This document shows, one piece after another, positions 24,460 to 33,244 of a stretch of 64,000 bases of DNA. Within the stretch, counting starts at the first letter, position 1; each line of letters opens with the position of its first letter. Source of the DNA: Hymenobacter sp. PAMC 26628 (lineage in GTDB: Bacteria > Bacteroidota > Bacteroidia > Cytophagales > Hymenobacteraceae); assembly GCF_001562275.1 (NCBI RefSeq), contig NZ_CP014304.1, positions 744,001 to 808,000 on the forward strand, given 5' to 3'. The translations under genes were made by a program, and so were the position numbers. Below the pieces are notes generated by a model, which saw only the letters and a list, made by a program, of their open reading frames with translations, was not told the DNA's origin and did not search any database.

Positions 24460-25284
24460 GGGGTGTTCTCAATTGAGGTACAGCGTCCAGATGCGGGCGC
24501 AGAGCAAAGCTTCCCAGGAGTTGTCAAGTTTGTCATAGCGAGTGGCCAAGCGTCGATGTTGCTTTAACTTGTTAAATGTCTGCTCGATATGCTGTCGTTT
24601 GGCATAGGCGCAGGGGTCAAAATGGGGCACATATCGGCGGCGCGGGTTCGGGGGGATGACGGCAATGGCCCCGGCTGCGGCAATCAAGCCGCGCAAGGCG
24701 TCACTGTCGTAGGCCGTGTCGGCCACGACTTCCTGGGCCGGTGCCAGCCAGGGCGCGAGCAGCCCGGACGCCTCAGGGCAGTCGCCGGCCTGACCCGGTG
24801 TCAACTGCCGGCTCAGCACGTTGCCGGCCCCGTCACAGCTCAGATGCAGCTTGCTGGTGCGTCCGCCTCGGCTGCGGCCAATCGCTTGCGAGCCTTTTTT
24901 TTGGCTGCCCCAGTTGCGTGTTGGTGCCCGCGGATGCGAGTCGAGTCGAGTGGCACCTGGCGCTGGCGCGGATGCGGCAGGCGTCGGTTATGGGCAAGCA
25001 GCCAGTGCGCGACGCGCTCCCACACCCCTGAATCGCGCCAACGAGCAAAGCGCACGTATACGCGGTGCCAGTGGCCTAGGTGCGGGGGTAGGCCGCGCCA
25101 GACCACGCCCGTGCGCCCCAGCCAAAGCACCGCCTCGACAAAGCCACGCGTGTCACGCGCCGTCGTGCCCCGGCAATTGGCCTGTCCAGGCAACAGGGGC
25201 GACAACTCGGCCCACATCGAATCGGTCAGCAACGTGCGGTCTGCGTTCAGGTCCCTAAATTAGAAATTTAACTGAGAACACCCC
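24460..25284 (-). mobile_element. Complete IS5-family insertion sequence
   Basis: Terminal inverted repeats GGGGTGTTCTCA (24460-24471) and TGAGAACACCCC (25273-25284) bound an 825-bp element with a single DDE transposase read on the minus strand. The flanks are CTAA on the left and CTAG on the right, close to the YTAR target duplication of IS5 elements but not identical. The right end abuts the stop codon of the SDR gene, whose TAG is supplied by the flanking CTA. Confidence 0.9.
24469..25232 (-). CDS. IS5-family transposase, two frames joined by -1 frameshift
   Basis: The first frame (25232 down to 24840) carries the N-terminal DNA-binding part (LTDSMWAELSPLLPG) and the first catalytic Asp in VPLDSTRIRG. 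The second frame (ending 24469) carries the second Asp in VADTAYDSDALRG and the Glu in QHIEQTFNKLKQHRR. The frames meet at a run of eight A followed by GG (minus strand, 24902-24895), an A-AAA-AAG slippery site. A -1 slip there joins AAKK directly to GSQAIGRSRGGRTSKLHLS. The arrangement is the usual programmed frameshift, so the gene is probably active and not broken. The start is uncertain: TTG at 25232, with no ATG before the internal Met. Confidence 0.85.
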
Positions 25285-25929
25285 CTAGGCCACCGCGGGC
25301 TCGTGCACCCGCAACCCAGTGGCATCGGTGCGGGCTGCGTGCAGCATAGCGGCGGCTACGGCGGCAGCGGTTACCGGCCGGTACTTGGCCAAGCTGCCGC
25401 GCAGCAGGGGCCCCGCCAGGGCCAGGGCCACGGCGCCGATTCGCTCACCCAGGCGCGGGTGGGCGCGCCGGCCCAGCAGCAGCGACGGCCGGAAAATATG
25501 CAGCGCCCGGAAGGGCAGGGGCCCCACAGCGGCCTCCATCTCGCCCTTCACCCGGCTGTAGTACATGCGGCGGCTGGCATTGGCCCCGATACTCGACACC
25601 ACCAAGAATTGGCTGGCGAAGTTGCTGGCCGCCAGCGCGGCTAGCTGTACCACGTACAAAAAATCAACCTTGTAAAACGCTTCTTTCGAGCCGGCTTGCT
25701 GGCGCGTGGTTCCGAGGCAGCAAAACACGTCGTCGGCGATGAGTTGGAGGCGGTGGCTTTCCAACTCGCTCAGCTCCGTGACGACCTGCACCAGCTTGGG
25801 GTGGGCCAGGGCCACGGGCCGCCGCCCTACCACTACCACTTTGGCGTAGCGAGCATCGGCGAGTAGCAGTGGCAGCAAGGCCGCGCCGATGAGGCCGGTG
25901 GCCCCAGCCAGGAGAGCAGTCTTTTGCAT
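25285..25929 (-). CDS. NAD(P)-binding SDR-like protein (HTATIP2/YbjT type)
   Basis: The 214-residue protein starts MQKTALLAGATGLIGAALLP, with the Rossmann G-x-x-G-x-x-G motif, then VVVVGRRPV (cofactor-selecting Arg), DDVFCCLGTTRQQAGS, and YYSRVKGEMEAAV with the Y-x-x-x-K pair. This order fits atypical SDRs of the HTATIP2 group. Length is full. The insertion sequence sits exactly at its 3' end without removing any coding residue. Confidence 0.88.
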   Translation of the reverse strand: MQKTALLAGATGLIGAALLPLLLADARYAKVVVVGRRPVALAHPKLVQVVTELSELESHRLQLIADDVFCCLGTTRQQAGSKEAFYKVDFLYVVQLAALAASNFASQFLVVSSIGANASRRMYYSRVKGEMEAAVGPLPFRALHIFRPSLLLGRRAHPRLGERIGAVALALAGPLLRGSLAKYRPVTAAAVAAAMLHAARTDATGLRVHEPAVA

Positions 25930-26284
25930 AGTGCGGGGCCCTCAAAGCGCGAAGTAGCCGCCCGGGGCCCCAGCAGTGTACGCAAGCGATTCGAAATAGC
26001 TACCCGCTCAGGCTGGATGACGTCGAATGCCAAACTGGGGTCGACGGAAATGATTTGCCAGATTGGGTCCAGATCCGTCGATTTTTCCAGATGCGGCCGC
26101 AAGAAAAACCAGTTTTTCCCAGCAACTAATCGCCGCCGAGTGCAAAAGAGCACCGGGCCGCATTGGCGCTGAAAAATAATGCACCTTAGCATTATTTTTC
26201 AGCGCCAATGCGGCCCGGCCGTTGGGGTTCTGCCTACCAAAACCGGTGGCCCGGGCGCCAGCAACGCAACGGGCCGCCGCTGCC
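25930..26284. other. Gap of about 355 bases: long palindrome, no confident gene
   Basis: Besides the 30-bp-arm palindrome (26153-26218), bases 25930-26150 can be read on the minus strand as a protein-like stretch (GKNWFFLRPHLEKSTDLDP then VIQPERVAISNRLR), but it has no believable start and runs into the SDR gene. It may be a decayed gene. I see no RNA gene. Confidence 0.4.
26153..26218. repeat. Perfect 30-bp inverted repeat with a 6-base loop
   Basis: Bases 26153-26182 are the exact inverse of 26189-26218; the loop is ACCTTA. The outer halves are GC-rich and the inner parts AT-rich (TGAAAAATAATGC). It is far longer than a normal terminator stem. Its sequence is unlike the other palindrome families in the window. 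Confidence 0.95.
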
Positions 26285-26596
26285 CTAGCCGGGGATGAGG
26301 GGCGAGGGCAGCGGCGCGTCGCTGGTGGATGTGGGCAACGGCGCAGCCGCCGCAAAAGCGGCTTGGTAGCGGGCGCGGCATTGCGGGCAACTCACCCATT
26401 CGTCGAGTTCGAAGAGTACATCTTCAAACTCGACATGCGAGGCGCTGTGAGCCTTGCACACAAGCATGGGCAGGCGGTCGAAGCTGAAGCCGCCGCACAC
26501 CATCGGGTAGTGGTGGGTGGGGCTGTTGTGGTAGAAATGCGTGCCGTGCGCCGGGCTCAGCAGGAGGGTGTTGCGGGTGATTAGTAGTTGGTTCAT
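26285..26596 (-). CDS. Small hypothetical protein with a CxxC motif
   Basis: The ATG at 26596 gives 103 residues: MNQLLITRNTLLLSPAHGTH, a His-rich stretch (FYHNSPTHHYP), then VCKAHSASHVEFEDVLFELDEWVSC, and CPQCRARYQAAF. Two Cys-containing segments with nearby His residues could form a small zinc site. The C-terminal tail is Pro/Ser-rich. I do not recognise the family. It is supported by plausible amino acid composition only. Confidence 0.45.
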   Translation of the reverse strand: MNQLLITRNTLLLSPAHGTHFYHNSPTHHYPMVCGGFSFDRLPMLVCKAHSASHVEFEDVLFELDEWVSCPQCRARYQAAFAAAAPLPTSTSDAPLPSPLIPG

Positions 26597-26969
26597 AGAA
26601 TGGGAAATGGAATGGCCGAAACTACCAAATAAGTGCAGTATTGCAAAGCCTACGAACGGCTTTTTTAGGCCCCCGGCGAACTCCCGGTTATTCCCCATTG
26701 GTATTGTGCAATTGTTTGTTGAACAATTAATTATATCTGAGTAAAATGCCTGCGTAAGGCGGCGTTGCTAGGTAGTAGCGCGGCTGCTTTCCCGCGCAGT
26801 AAATGGGCCCCTCCAATCTGGAAAATGCCCTGCTACGCCGGGTGTATTCCTAGCCGCCCCGGGCCGAAGAATTTGAGCGAGAGGTGCAGGAATGCCGCCG
26901 GGCACCGGCCTTCCTTAGCAGAAGTACAATTGCTAACCTCCGCCTTGGCCGTGGCCGGCGCCGGGGGTG
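26597..26969. other. Gap of about 370 bases with possible gene remnants
   Basis: One AT-rich inverted repeat (AATTGTT near 26708 and AACAATT near 26723) could be a MarR-type site. Bases about 26805-26940 read on the plus strand as GPSNLENALLRRVYS, a stop, then PPRAEEFEREVQECRRA, like a fragment of an anti-sigma or tail segment broken by a stop codon. I see no complete gene. Confidence 0.4.
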
Positions 26970-27800
26970 TCAGGCCCGCAGGCGGGTTTCGAGCGGGGCC
27001 AACTCTATGACGCCCTGCTTGAAGAGGGCCCCCAGCGCTTTCTTAAATACTTTTTTGCTCATGCCCACGCGGCGGTACACGTCGTCGGCCTCGCTCTTGT
27101 CGCCGATGGGCAGCGCGCCGCTGGGGGCAGCGCGCAGGGCCACGAGCAGGGTGGTCGCCGCAGTTTCGACCTCGCCGTAGCCCTCGCGTTGGAGGCGCAC
27201 GTCGAGCTTGCCGTCGGCCCGCACCTGGCGCAGGAAGCCTGGAATGGTTTCGCCCAGCCGTAAGGGCCGGAACACTTCGTTGTGGAACAGCAGGCCCTGG
27301 TGCGTGCCGTCGACGATGACGGGGTAGCCCAGGTCGGTTTCGTCGGCCACCATCAGGCGCACGGCGTCGCCGGGCTGGCCGGGGAAGGGTTCGGAAGACA
27401 AGAACTTCTTCCACTTGGCCGACGCCACCAGCCGGTCGCTCTCCTCGTCCAAGTACACGAACACGAACACCCGCTCGCCCACGCGCAGGTCGCGGCGCTG
27501 GTTGGGGAAGGGCAGGAGCAGATCTTTTTCCAGGCCCCACTCGAGGAAGGAGCCGGCGGGGCCGTGGTCGCGCACGGCCAGCGCAGCGAAGGAGTTGACC
27601 AGCGCTAGCGGCCGCAGGGTAGTGGCTATCAAGCGGTCCTCCGAGTCGCGGTACACGAACACGCGCAGCACGTCGCCCACCCGGGTGCCCTCGGGAATGT
27701 ACTTGTTGGGCAGCAGCAAGTCGCCGTCGTCGGAAGTGAGGTAGAGGCCGACGCTGGTTTCGCGGGCTACTTCGAGGTCGTTGTAATCGCCGAGGTTCAT
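26970..27800 (-). CDS. CvfB-like S1 RNA-binding protein
   Basis: The 276-residue protein matches the CvfB/YitL family: tandem S1-like OB domains followed by a C-terminal winged helix. The first begins LGDYNDLEVARETSVGLYL and has DGDLLLPNKYIPEG. A second S1 unit contains GSFLEWGLEKDLLLPFPNQ, the third YPVIVDGTHQGLLFHNEVF. The winged helix is DVYRRVGMSKKVFKKALGAL. CvfB proteins bind RNA and affect expression of virulence and stress genes in Gram-positives; the role in this phylum is not established. Confidence 0.9.
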   Translation of the reverse strand: MNLGDYNDLEVARETSVGLYLTSDDGDLLLPNKYIPEGTRVGDVLRVFVYRDSEDRLIATTLRPLALVNSFAALAVRDHGPAGSFLEWGLEKDLLLPFPNQRRDLRVGERVFVFVYLDEESDRLVASAKWKKFLSSEPFPGQPGDAVRLMVADETDLGYPVIVDGTHQGLLFHNEVFRPLRLGETIPGFLRQVRADGKLDVRLQREGYGEVETAATTLLVALRAAPSGALPIGDKSEADDVYRRVGMSKKVFKKALGALFKQGVIELAPLETRLRA

Positions 27801-27934
27801 AAGAAAAGCAAAAAGAAGCGGGCGGGGCCCACTAGAAGCGCAAAGCTACGGCCGGTGCAAGTGCAATTTTCGAAGACCGAAATGGACAATAAAAAAATTA
27901 ATATTTTGCTTGGATACGTGAACGTAAAGTGCTG

Positions 27935-27942
27935 TATATTTG
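27935..27942 (+). promoter_or_regulatory. -7 element (TATATTTG) for the TonB-type gene
   Basis: TATATTTG fits TAnnTTTG; a TTGG about 21 bases upstream may be the -33 part. It lies in an AT-rich leader 52 bases before the ATG at 27995. Confidence 0.6.
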
Positions 27943-27994
27943 AGCATAGGGCGTTTAAATCAAATCAAGTTATTCATTACAAAATACTATTAAC

Positions 27995-28456
27995 ATGAAA
28001 AACTTTACGCAATTTCTGTTTCTGGTAGCCGTGCTGCTGTTGGGCGCGCGGCGGGTGCAGGCCCAGGGTATTCTGACGACTGGTGCACACGCAGGCGGCG
28101 GCGACGCCCTGGCCCCGGCGTCCGTTGTTTCGCCCGACTCCATCTACGTCAATACAGACAGCCGCCCCACCTTCGCTGGCGGCGACGCGGCGCTGACTAC
28201 TTACCTCACCAAGAACATTCGTTACCCTGAAGCAGCGTTGCGGCAGCACGTGTCGGGCCGGGTATACGTGTCGTTTGTTCTGAATCGCGAAGGCCGCGTG
28301 ACCGACGCCCACGTGGTGCGGGGCCCTGGCTACGGCCTCAACGACGAGGCCCTGCGTTTGGTGTGGCTGATGCCCAATTGGGCCCCCGCCCGCCAGCAGG
28401 GGCAGGCCGTGCGGGTGGCCTGCACCATCCCCATCAACTTCGACACGCAGCACTGA
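27995..28456 (+). CDS. Secreted TonB C-terminal domain protein
   Basis: The 153-residue product has a signal peptide (MKNFTQFLFLVAVLLLGARR then VQAQ). After a short linker, residues about 60-150 are a TonB C-terminal domain: TYLTKNIRYPEAALRQHVSG, RVYVSFVLNREGRVTDAHVV, and WAPARQQGQAVRV. It lacks the N-terminal membrane anchor of real TonB, so it cannot energise transport as ExbB/D partners do. Such free TonB-CTD proteins are frequent in Bacteroidota with unknown roles. Confidence 0.88.
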   Translation: MKNFTQFLFLVAVLLLGARRVQAQGILTTGAHAGGGDALAPASVVSPDSIYVNTDSRPTFAGGDAALTTYLTKNIRYPEAALRQHVSGRVYVSFVLNREGRVTDAHVVRGPGYGLNDEALRLVWLMPNWAPARQQGQAVRVACTIPINFDTQH

Positions 28457-28549
28457 TTTACTGTGTTTTGCTGGCAGCCTGCTAAGCACGGTTTTGGGGC
28501 CAATGATTGGCCCTGCCCCAGCAAAAGCTGTGGGCAATTCTTCAAGAAA

Positions 28550-28576
28550 GGGCAAGCGGCGGCTTGCCCTTTTTTT
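28550..28576 (+). terminator. Terminator after the TonB-type gene
   Basis: GGGCAAGC pairs with GCTTGCCC over a 4-base loop, followed by a run of seven T. Confidence 0.9.
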
Positions 28577-28599
28577 ATTGGGCGCCGCGGGCCGGGTCC

Positions 28600-30507
28600 C
28601 TATTGGTAGATGGTGACGCCCGGGGCCCCGATGCCGAAGTCGGTGAAAGAAACGGTTTCGCGGGCGGTTTCGAACACGCGCAGGCCGTTGGCCGACACGA
28701 GGCCGCGCGGGTAGTAGCCCAGTAAAATCTGGAACGTGCGCAGGGCCGTGAACTCGTTGCGCAGGCGCAGGCCCAGGCCAAAGCCCGTGTAGGGCGTGTT
28801 GCCGAAGGGCGTGCCGCCGCCCACCTTTTCGCCCACCCAGGCCGCGTCGGCAAAGGCCACGCCGGCCACCCGGAAGCCCAGCAGCGAGAGCGGCGTGAAC
28901 ACCGTGGTTTCGTAGTTGAAGGCGAAGCGGCTGGTGGCCAGGATGGGCACCGACGGCGAAAACCCCCGGATGCCCCGCTCGTCGGAAATGCCTTGCAGCA
29001 GCTCGCCCGGCCGGCGGTTGAAGCCCACCGTGGTGGTGGTGCCCAAAAAGTGCCGGTACTGGTAGTTGCCCAGGCGGTAGAGGCGGGTGAAGTACGTGGT
29101 CTGGGCGTTGAGCAGGCCCTGCTCCCAGGCGCTGTGGTCGGCCAGGCGCTGGAAAGTGCCAAACTCCAGGTTGCCAAACAAGTAGCCGTGGCGCTGGCTG
29201 AAGATGGCCGCCGCCAGGCGCATATCGAAGTAGCGGCGCGGCACCATGGCGTTGGCGTCGAGGCCCGCCGTGAAGCTGAGCAGCGTGCCGGTGGGCACGT
29301 CCTCGGTGCGGCCGAAGCCGAACAGGTAGCGGTCCTTGTAGTAGCGCCGCACCGAGTAGCCCACGGTGCCCAAAATCAGGTTTGTGTTGCGGTAATCGGG
29401 GCTGGGGCTGACGGTGTAATTGGTGCGGGTGAAGCGCGTGGCTACGATGAGGCGGCCTGGGTTTTCGTAGCCCAGGTCGTAGGAGCGCAGGCGCAGCGAG
29501 CGGCCCACCCAGAGGTCTTGCCGGTTGTAGCGTAGGTTGTAGTAGTCGAGGATTTCGCCCGGCTGCTGCACCGTGAGGGTGATTTGCTGGTTGAAGGAAT
29601 CCATCGACAGGGCCCCGGCGTAGCGCGTGTTCACTGAATAAAAGTCGCGCTGCAACGACACGCCGCCGTGCTCGTCGCGGAATTCGTTGTTGTAGCGCGC
29701 CTGGGCCAGGAAGAAGTGTCGGAACGGCACCGAGTAGTCGCCGGCGTAGCGCCAGCGCTGGTCCAGGTTGCGCCCGTACTGGTACGTGTTGTTAAAGTGG
29801 TGGCCCAGGCCCAGAAAGTTCTGGTCGCCCACGTCCACACGGCCCGCTGCAGCTCCCCCCGGTTCGAAATTGCCCGTGATGCTGAACACATCAGTGGTAA
29901 TAACTTCGATGTCAATGCTGTCAGCGGTAGACGTGCGCTCGTTCACCAGCACCCGGGCGTCGAGAATCTCGTCGGTTTGGCGCAGCAGGCGCTCCGATTC
30001 GGCCAGGGCCTGGGGGGCCAGCCGCTGGCCCGGCCGGAACAGCAGCACCTGCCGGATGCGCGAGGGCGCCGTGCGGATGTGCACCCAGTTGCCGGTGCGG
30101 TCGAGCAGCGAGCGGGGCTGGCGCGTCGAATCGGTGAGGCTGTAGCCGAACGCATCGTTGGGCCGAACCGTGACGCGGCGCACCACCTTGAACGTGTGGC
30201 GGTCGAACTGCCGGTCGAGCAGCACGGCGTCTAGGCCCGCGTTTTCCTCCTTGGGGCGGGTAAGGCGCAGGGCCGCCGCTGCCGCCCGCCCGACAATGGT
30301 TTTGCGCCGGGTATAGGCTTGCAGCTTCAGGCGCAGCCGCTGCTCGTCGAAGTCGCGGCGCAGCGAATCGGGCTGCTCGCGGCGCAGGGCGGCCTCGGTG
30401 CGCAGCGAGTCGGGCGGCACCGCCGAGCGCGGGTCGAACGACTGCGCCCGCGCCGCGCTGCCCAGCCCCAGCAGTAAAAAAAGAAAGAAGACGCGGCACA
30501 ACAACAT
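28600..30507 (-). CDS. Omp85/BamA-superfamily outer membrane protein
   Basis: Starting at the ATG at 30507, the 635-residue protein has a signal peptide (MLLCRVFFLFLLLGLGSAA then RAQ). Residues about 110-220 hold a POTRA-like domain (FKVVRRVTVRPNDAFGYS, LLFRPGQRLAPQALAESERLL, DSIDIEVITTDVFSI). From about 220 on, alternating strands form a 16-strand-type barrel, with a late ERGIRGF segment resembling the conserved loop 6 VRGF motif. It could be a BamA/TamA-like assembly or secretion pore. There is only one clear POTRA, so it is not the main BamA. Confidence 0.85.
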   Translation of the reverse strand: MLLCRVFFLFLLLGLGSAARAQSFDPRSAVPPDSLRTEAALRREQPDSLRRDFDEQRLRLKLQAYTRRKTIVGRAAAAALRLTRPKEENAGLDAVLLDRQFDRHTFKVVRRVTVRPNDAFGYSLTDSTRQPRSLLDRTGNWVHIRTAPSRIRQVLLFRPGQRLAPQALAESERLLRQTDEILDARVLVNERTSTADSIDIEVITTDVFSITGNFEPGGAAAGRVDVGDQNFLGLGHHFNNTYQYGRNLDQRWRYAGDYSVPFRHFFLAQARYNNEFRDEHGGVSLQRDFYSVNTRYAGALSMDSFNQQITLTVQQPGEILDYYNLRYNRQDLWVGRSLRLRSYDLGYENPGRLIVATRFTRTNYTVSPSPDYRNTNLILGTVGYSVRRYYKDRYLFGFGRTEDVPTGTLLSFTAGLDANAMVPRRYFDMRLAAAIFSQRHGYLFGNLEFGTFQRLADHSAWEQGLLNAQTTYFTRLYRLGNYQYRHFLGTTTTVGFNRRPGELLQGISDERGIRGFSPSVPILATSRFAFNYETTVFTPLSLLGFRVAGVAFADAAWVGEKVGGGTPFGNTPYTGFGLGLRLRNEFTALRTFQILLGYYPRGLVSANGLRVFETARETVSFTDFGIGAPGVTIYQ

Positions 30508-30682
30508 AATGGGGCCCTTGAGCAGCCACAGGCAAGATACGAAACGCCCGGGGCCCCGCTTTAGCATGGCCCCGGGCTGGAAGAAGTCTGCTAAGAAACT
30601 TTTTCCAAGAAAATTAGCTTAACAAGCATTGCCCGCTAGCGGGATTTGCACTACTTTTAACACCGAAAAGCAGCCATTCCCG

Positions 30683-31951
30683 ATGAACGAGCGCATTCAG
30701 GAAAAACTAAGTATATTAGCTGACGCCGCGAAGTACGATGCTTCGTGCAGTAGCAGCGGCGGCAAGCGCAAGAACGAAAGCAAAGGCTTGGGCAACGCCG
30801 AGGGCATGGGCATCTGCCACAGCTATACCGAGGACGGCCGCTGCGTGAGCCTGCTCAAAATCCTGCTCACCAACCACTGCATCTTCGACTGTGCCTACTG
30901 CGTGTCGCGCCGCTCGAACGACGTGAAGCGCGCCGCCTTCACCGTGGACGAAGTGGTGGACCTGACCATCAACTTCTACCGCCGCAATTACATCGAAGGG
31001 TTGTTCTTAAGTTCCGGCATTTTCAGCAGCCCCGACTACACGATGGAGCGCCTGGTGCGCATCGTGAAAAAGCTGCGCACCGAGCACCAGTTCAACGGCT
31101 ACATCCACGTCAAAACTATTCCTGGGGCCTCCGAAGAGCTCATCCAGGAGGCAGGCCTCTACGCCGACCGCCTGAGCGTGAACATTGAGCTGCCCTCAGA
31201 GCTGGCCTTGCAAACGCTGGCCCCGGAGAAAAATTACCAGGAGATCCTGACCCCGATGGCCCAGATTCGGGACGGCATCATCCAGAATAAGGAGGAAAAA
31301 GCGCTTTTCAAAAAAGTGCCGGCCTTCGCCACCGCGGGCCAAACCACGCAGCTTATTGTGGGGGCCAGCGGCGAGACGGACTTGCAAATCATCAAGCTCT
31401 CCGACTCGCTCTACCAGGGCTACGGCCTGAAGCGCGTGTACTACTCGGGCTACGTGCCCGTGACCGACGACGCCCGCCTGCCGCAGGTGACGCAGCCGCC
31501 CGTCATCCGCGAGCACCGGCTGTACCAAACCGACTGGCTGATGCGCTTTTACGGCTTCCAGGCCGACGAAATCCTCGACCCCGCGCACCCGCACCTCGAC
31601 CTGGAAATTGACCCCAAGCTGGCCTGGGCCCTGCGCAACCGCCACGTGTTCCCAATCGACGTGAACACGGCTGATTTTGAGATGATTCTGCGCATTCCCG
31701 GCGTGGGGGCCCGGTCGGCTAAGCGCATTGTGGCGGCCCGGCGCTTCGCCCCGCTCACCACCGAGCACCTGCACAGCTTCGGCGTGGTGCTGAAGCGGGC
31801 CAAGTTTTTCCTCACCTGCCGCGGCGAGCAGCGCACCGCCCTCGGCGAGCTGACCGAGCAGCAAGTGCGCCGCCAAATTTTGTTCGGCGCCGGCTCCGTC
31901 CGCTCGGCCCTCGTTACGCAGCAGCTCGATTTGTTCGCCCAAGCCAGCTAA
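30683..31951 (+). CDS. Radical SAM protein, putative DNA modification/repair (TIGR03916 type)
   Basis: The 422-residue protein has the radical SAM cluster C-x3-C-x2-C at Cys66, Cys70 and Cys73 (NHCIFDCAYC). It opens MNERIQEKLSILADAAKYDA and contains the family segment EGMGICHSYTEDGRCVSLLK. Near residues 332-350 there is a helix-hairpin-helix (RIPGVGARSAKRIVAARR), pointing to DNA binding. In other genomes this family is encoded next to a DUF4130 protein; here that partner is at 33241-34167. The reaction is unknown. Confidence 0.9.
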   Translation: MNERIQEKLSILADAAKYDASCSSSGGKRKNESKGLGNAEGMGICHSYTEDGRCVSLLKILLTNHCIFDCAYCVSRRSNDVKRAAFTVDEVVDLTINFYRRNYIEGLFLSSGIFSSPDYTMERLVRIVKKLRTEHQFNGYIHVKTIPGASEELIQEAGLYADRLSVNIELPSELALQTLAPEKNYQEILTPMAQIRDGIIQNKEEKALFKKVPAFATAGQTTQLIVGASGETDLQIIKLSDSLYQGYGLKRVYYSGYVPVTDDARLPQVTQPPVIREHRLYQTDWLMRFYGFQADEILDPAHPHLDLEIDPKLAWALRNRHVFPIDVNTADFEMILRIPGVGARSAKRIVAARRFAPLTTEHLHSFGVVLKRAKFFLTCRGEQRTALGELTEQQVRRQILFGAGSVRSALVTQQLDLFAQAS

Positions 31952-31986
31952 TTAACTTTTCAGTTTCGCCTTTTAACTCCTTGGTT

Positions 31987-32169
31987 ATGAAAGTTTCGCA
32001 CCGTCAAAACGTCGTTCGCCGCTTCGCCTACGAAGGCAGCGGCAAAGCCCCGCGCCTCTCGTGCTGCTGCCACATCAGCGAGCTGATGCCGCTGGTGCGC
32101 CAGCTCCACGGCATGGCCCGCGCCGCCGCCGAAGCCCGCCAGGAACAGGAAAACCAGCAGGCTGCTTAA
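31987..32169 (+). CDS. Small hypothetical protein, 60 residues
   Basis: This short product starts MKVSHRQNVVRRFAYEGSGK, continues APRLSCCCHISELMPLVRQL with three consecutive Cys, and ends in an Ala/Glu/Gln-rich helix. It lies 36 bases after the radical SAM gene on the same strand and is probably part of that transcript. The CCC plus His could bind a metal or cluster, but this is only suggested by sequence. Confidence 0.55.
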   Translation: MKVSHRQNVVRRFAYEGSGKAPRLSCCCHISELMPLVRQLHGMARAAAEARQEQENQQAA

Positions 32170-32186
32170 GGAGTTGGCGGCGCGCT

Positions 32187-32331
32187 GTAGCGCGGACTCT
32201 GTGAGTCCGCGACTCTCGCTTCGTGCTGCCGATGATCGTTAGGCGACCGGGCAGAGCTGCGGACTACAAAGTCCGCGCTACAGACTGGGCAGCTACTGTT
32301 CAGCCGCGCGGACTTGCAGAGTCTACGCTGC
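32187..32331. repeat. 145-bp composite palindromic element, copy 1
   Basis: Successive hairpins share the word GCGGACT/AGTCCGC. The outer ends are GTAGCGCGGACTCTG and an inverse, TGCAGAGTCTACGCTGC. An inner hairpin is GCGGACTACAAAGTCCGC. The whole element is found again, inverted and diverged, at 46972-47104. Confidence 0.9.
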
Positions 32332-32374
32332 GGCGGGCGGCGCAACTTAGGGCCCCGGCCCACGGTATGCCCGT

Positions 32375-33244
32375 ATGGCTTATCCCCTCGAACACCACTT
32401 TGTGCCCACCAATGGCCTGACGCTGCACGTGGTGCAGTGCGGCCCCGCCGCGGGGCCCTTGGTGGTGCTGCTGCACGGCTTCCCCGAGTTTTGGTACGCG
32501 TGGCGGCAGCAGCTGGGGGCCTTGGCCGACGCCGGCTACCGCGTGTGGGCCCCCGACCAGCGCGGCTACAACCTGAGCGACAAGCCCCGTTCCGTACGCG
32601 CCTACGCCATCAACGAGCTGGCGGCTGACGTGTTGGGCCTGCTCGACGACGCCGGCCACGACACCGCCGCCGTGGTGGGCCACGACTGGGGCGCGGCCGT
32701 AACCTGGTACCTGACGGCCAATTTTCCCGCCCGCATTCGCCGCGCCGCGGTGCTGAACGTGCCCCACCCGCGGGTGCTGGCCGGGGCCCTGCGCCGGCAG
32801 CCGCGGCAGTTGCTGAAGAGCTGGTACGTATTTTTCTTCCAGCTGCCGTGGCTGCCCGAAACCCTGGCGCGGCTGCGTGGGGCGTGGCTGGCACGCCAAG
32901 CCCTTCGGCGCACGAGCCGCTCCGGCACGTTCAGCGACGCTGATTTGGTAGAATACCGGGCGGCTTGGGCCCAACCGGGGGCCCTGCGCAGCATGATTAA
33001 CTGGTACCGGGCCGCTGCCCGGTTTGCCCGGCGCCTGGGCCAAACTGGGCGCGTGGCGGTGCCGCTGCACATCATTTGGGGCCGGCACGACGCGTTTTTG
33101 AACGCCAACCTGGCCCAGGAAAGCCTGGCTTATTGCGACGATGGGCGGCTGACTTACCTCAAGGCCAGCCATTGGGTGCAGCACGAAGAAGCGGCGCAGG
33201 TGAACGAGCTGTTGATTGAATTTTTACGCGAAACGCCCGCATGA
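32375..33244 (+). CDS. Alpha/beta hydrolase, soluble epoxide hydrolase type
   Basis: The 289-residue protein has the epoxide hydrolase signatures: oxyanion HGFPEFWYAW, nucleophile elbow GHDWGAAV with Asp104, Asp in GRHDAF, and catalytic His266 in SHWVQHEE. An Asp nucleophile suits epoxide hydrolases and haloalkane dehalogenases; the HGFPE motif favours the former. The gene overlaps the next by four bases (ATGA), so its product is probably made together with the DUF4130 protein. Confidence 0.92.
   Translation: MAYPLEHHFVPTNGLTLHVVQCGPAAGPLVVLLHGFPEFWYAWRQQLGALADAGYRVWAPDQRGYNLSDKPRSVRAYAINELAADVLGLLDDAGHDTAAVVGHDWGAAVTWYLTANFPARIRRAAVLNVPHPRVLAGALRRQPRQLLKSWYVFFFQLPWLPETLARLRGAWLARQALRRTSRSGTFSDADLVEYRAAWAQPGALRSMINWYRAAARFARRLGQTGRVAVPLHIIWGRHDAFLNANLAQESLAYCDDGRLTYLKASHWVQHEEAAQVNELLIEFLRETPA

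Noticed and set aside
24469..25232. Transposase as a broken pseudogene
   Set aside because: The break coincides with a classical A-AAA-AAG slippery site, and the joined product has all three catalytic acids.
25833..26192. Minus-strand frame starting in the long hairpin
   Set aside because: It starts inside a palindrome loop and overlaps the SDR gene; parts look protein-like, but it is more probably debris than a gene.
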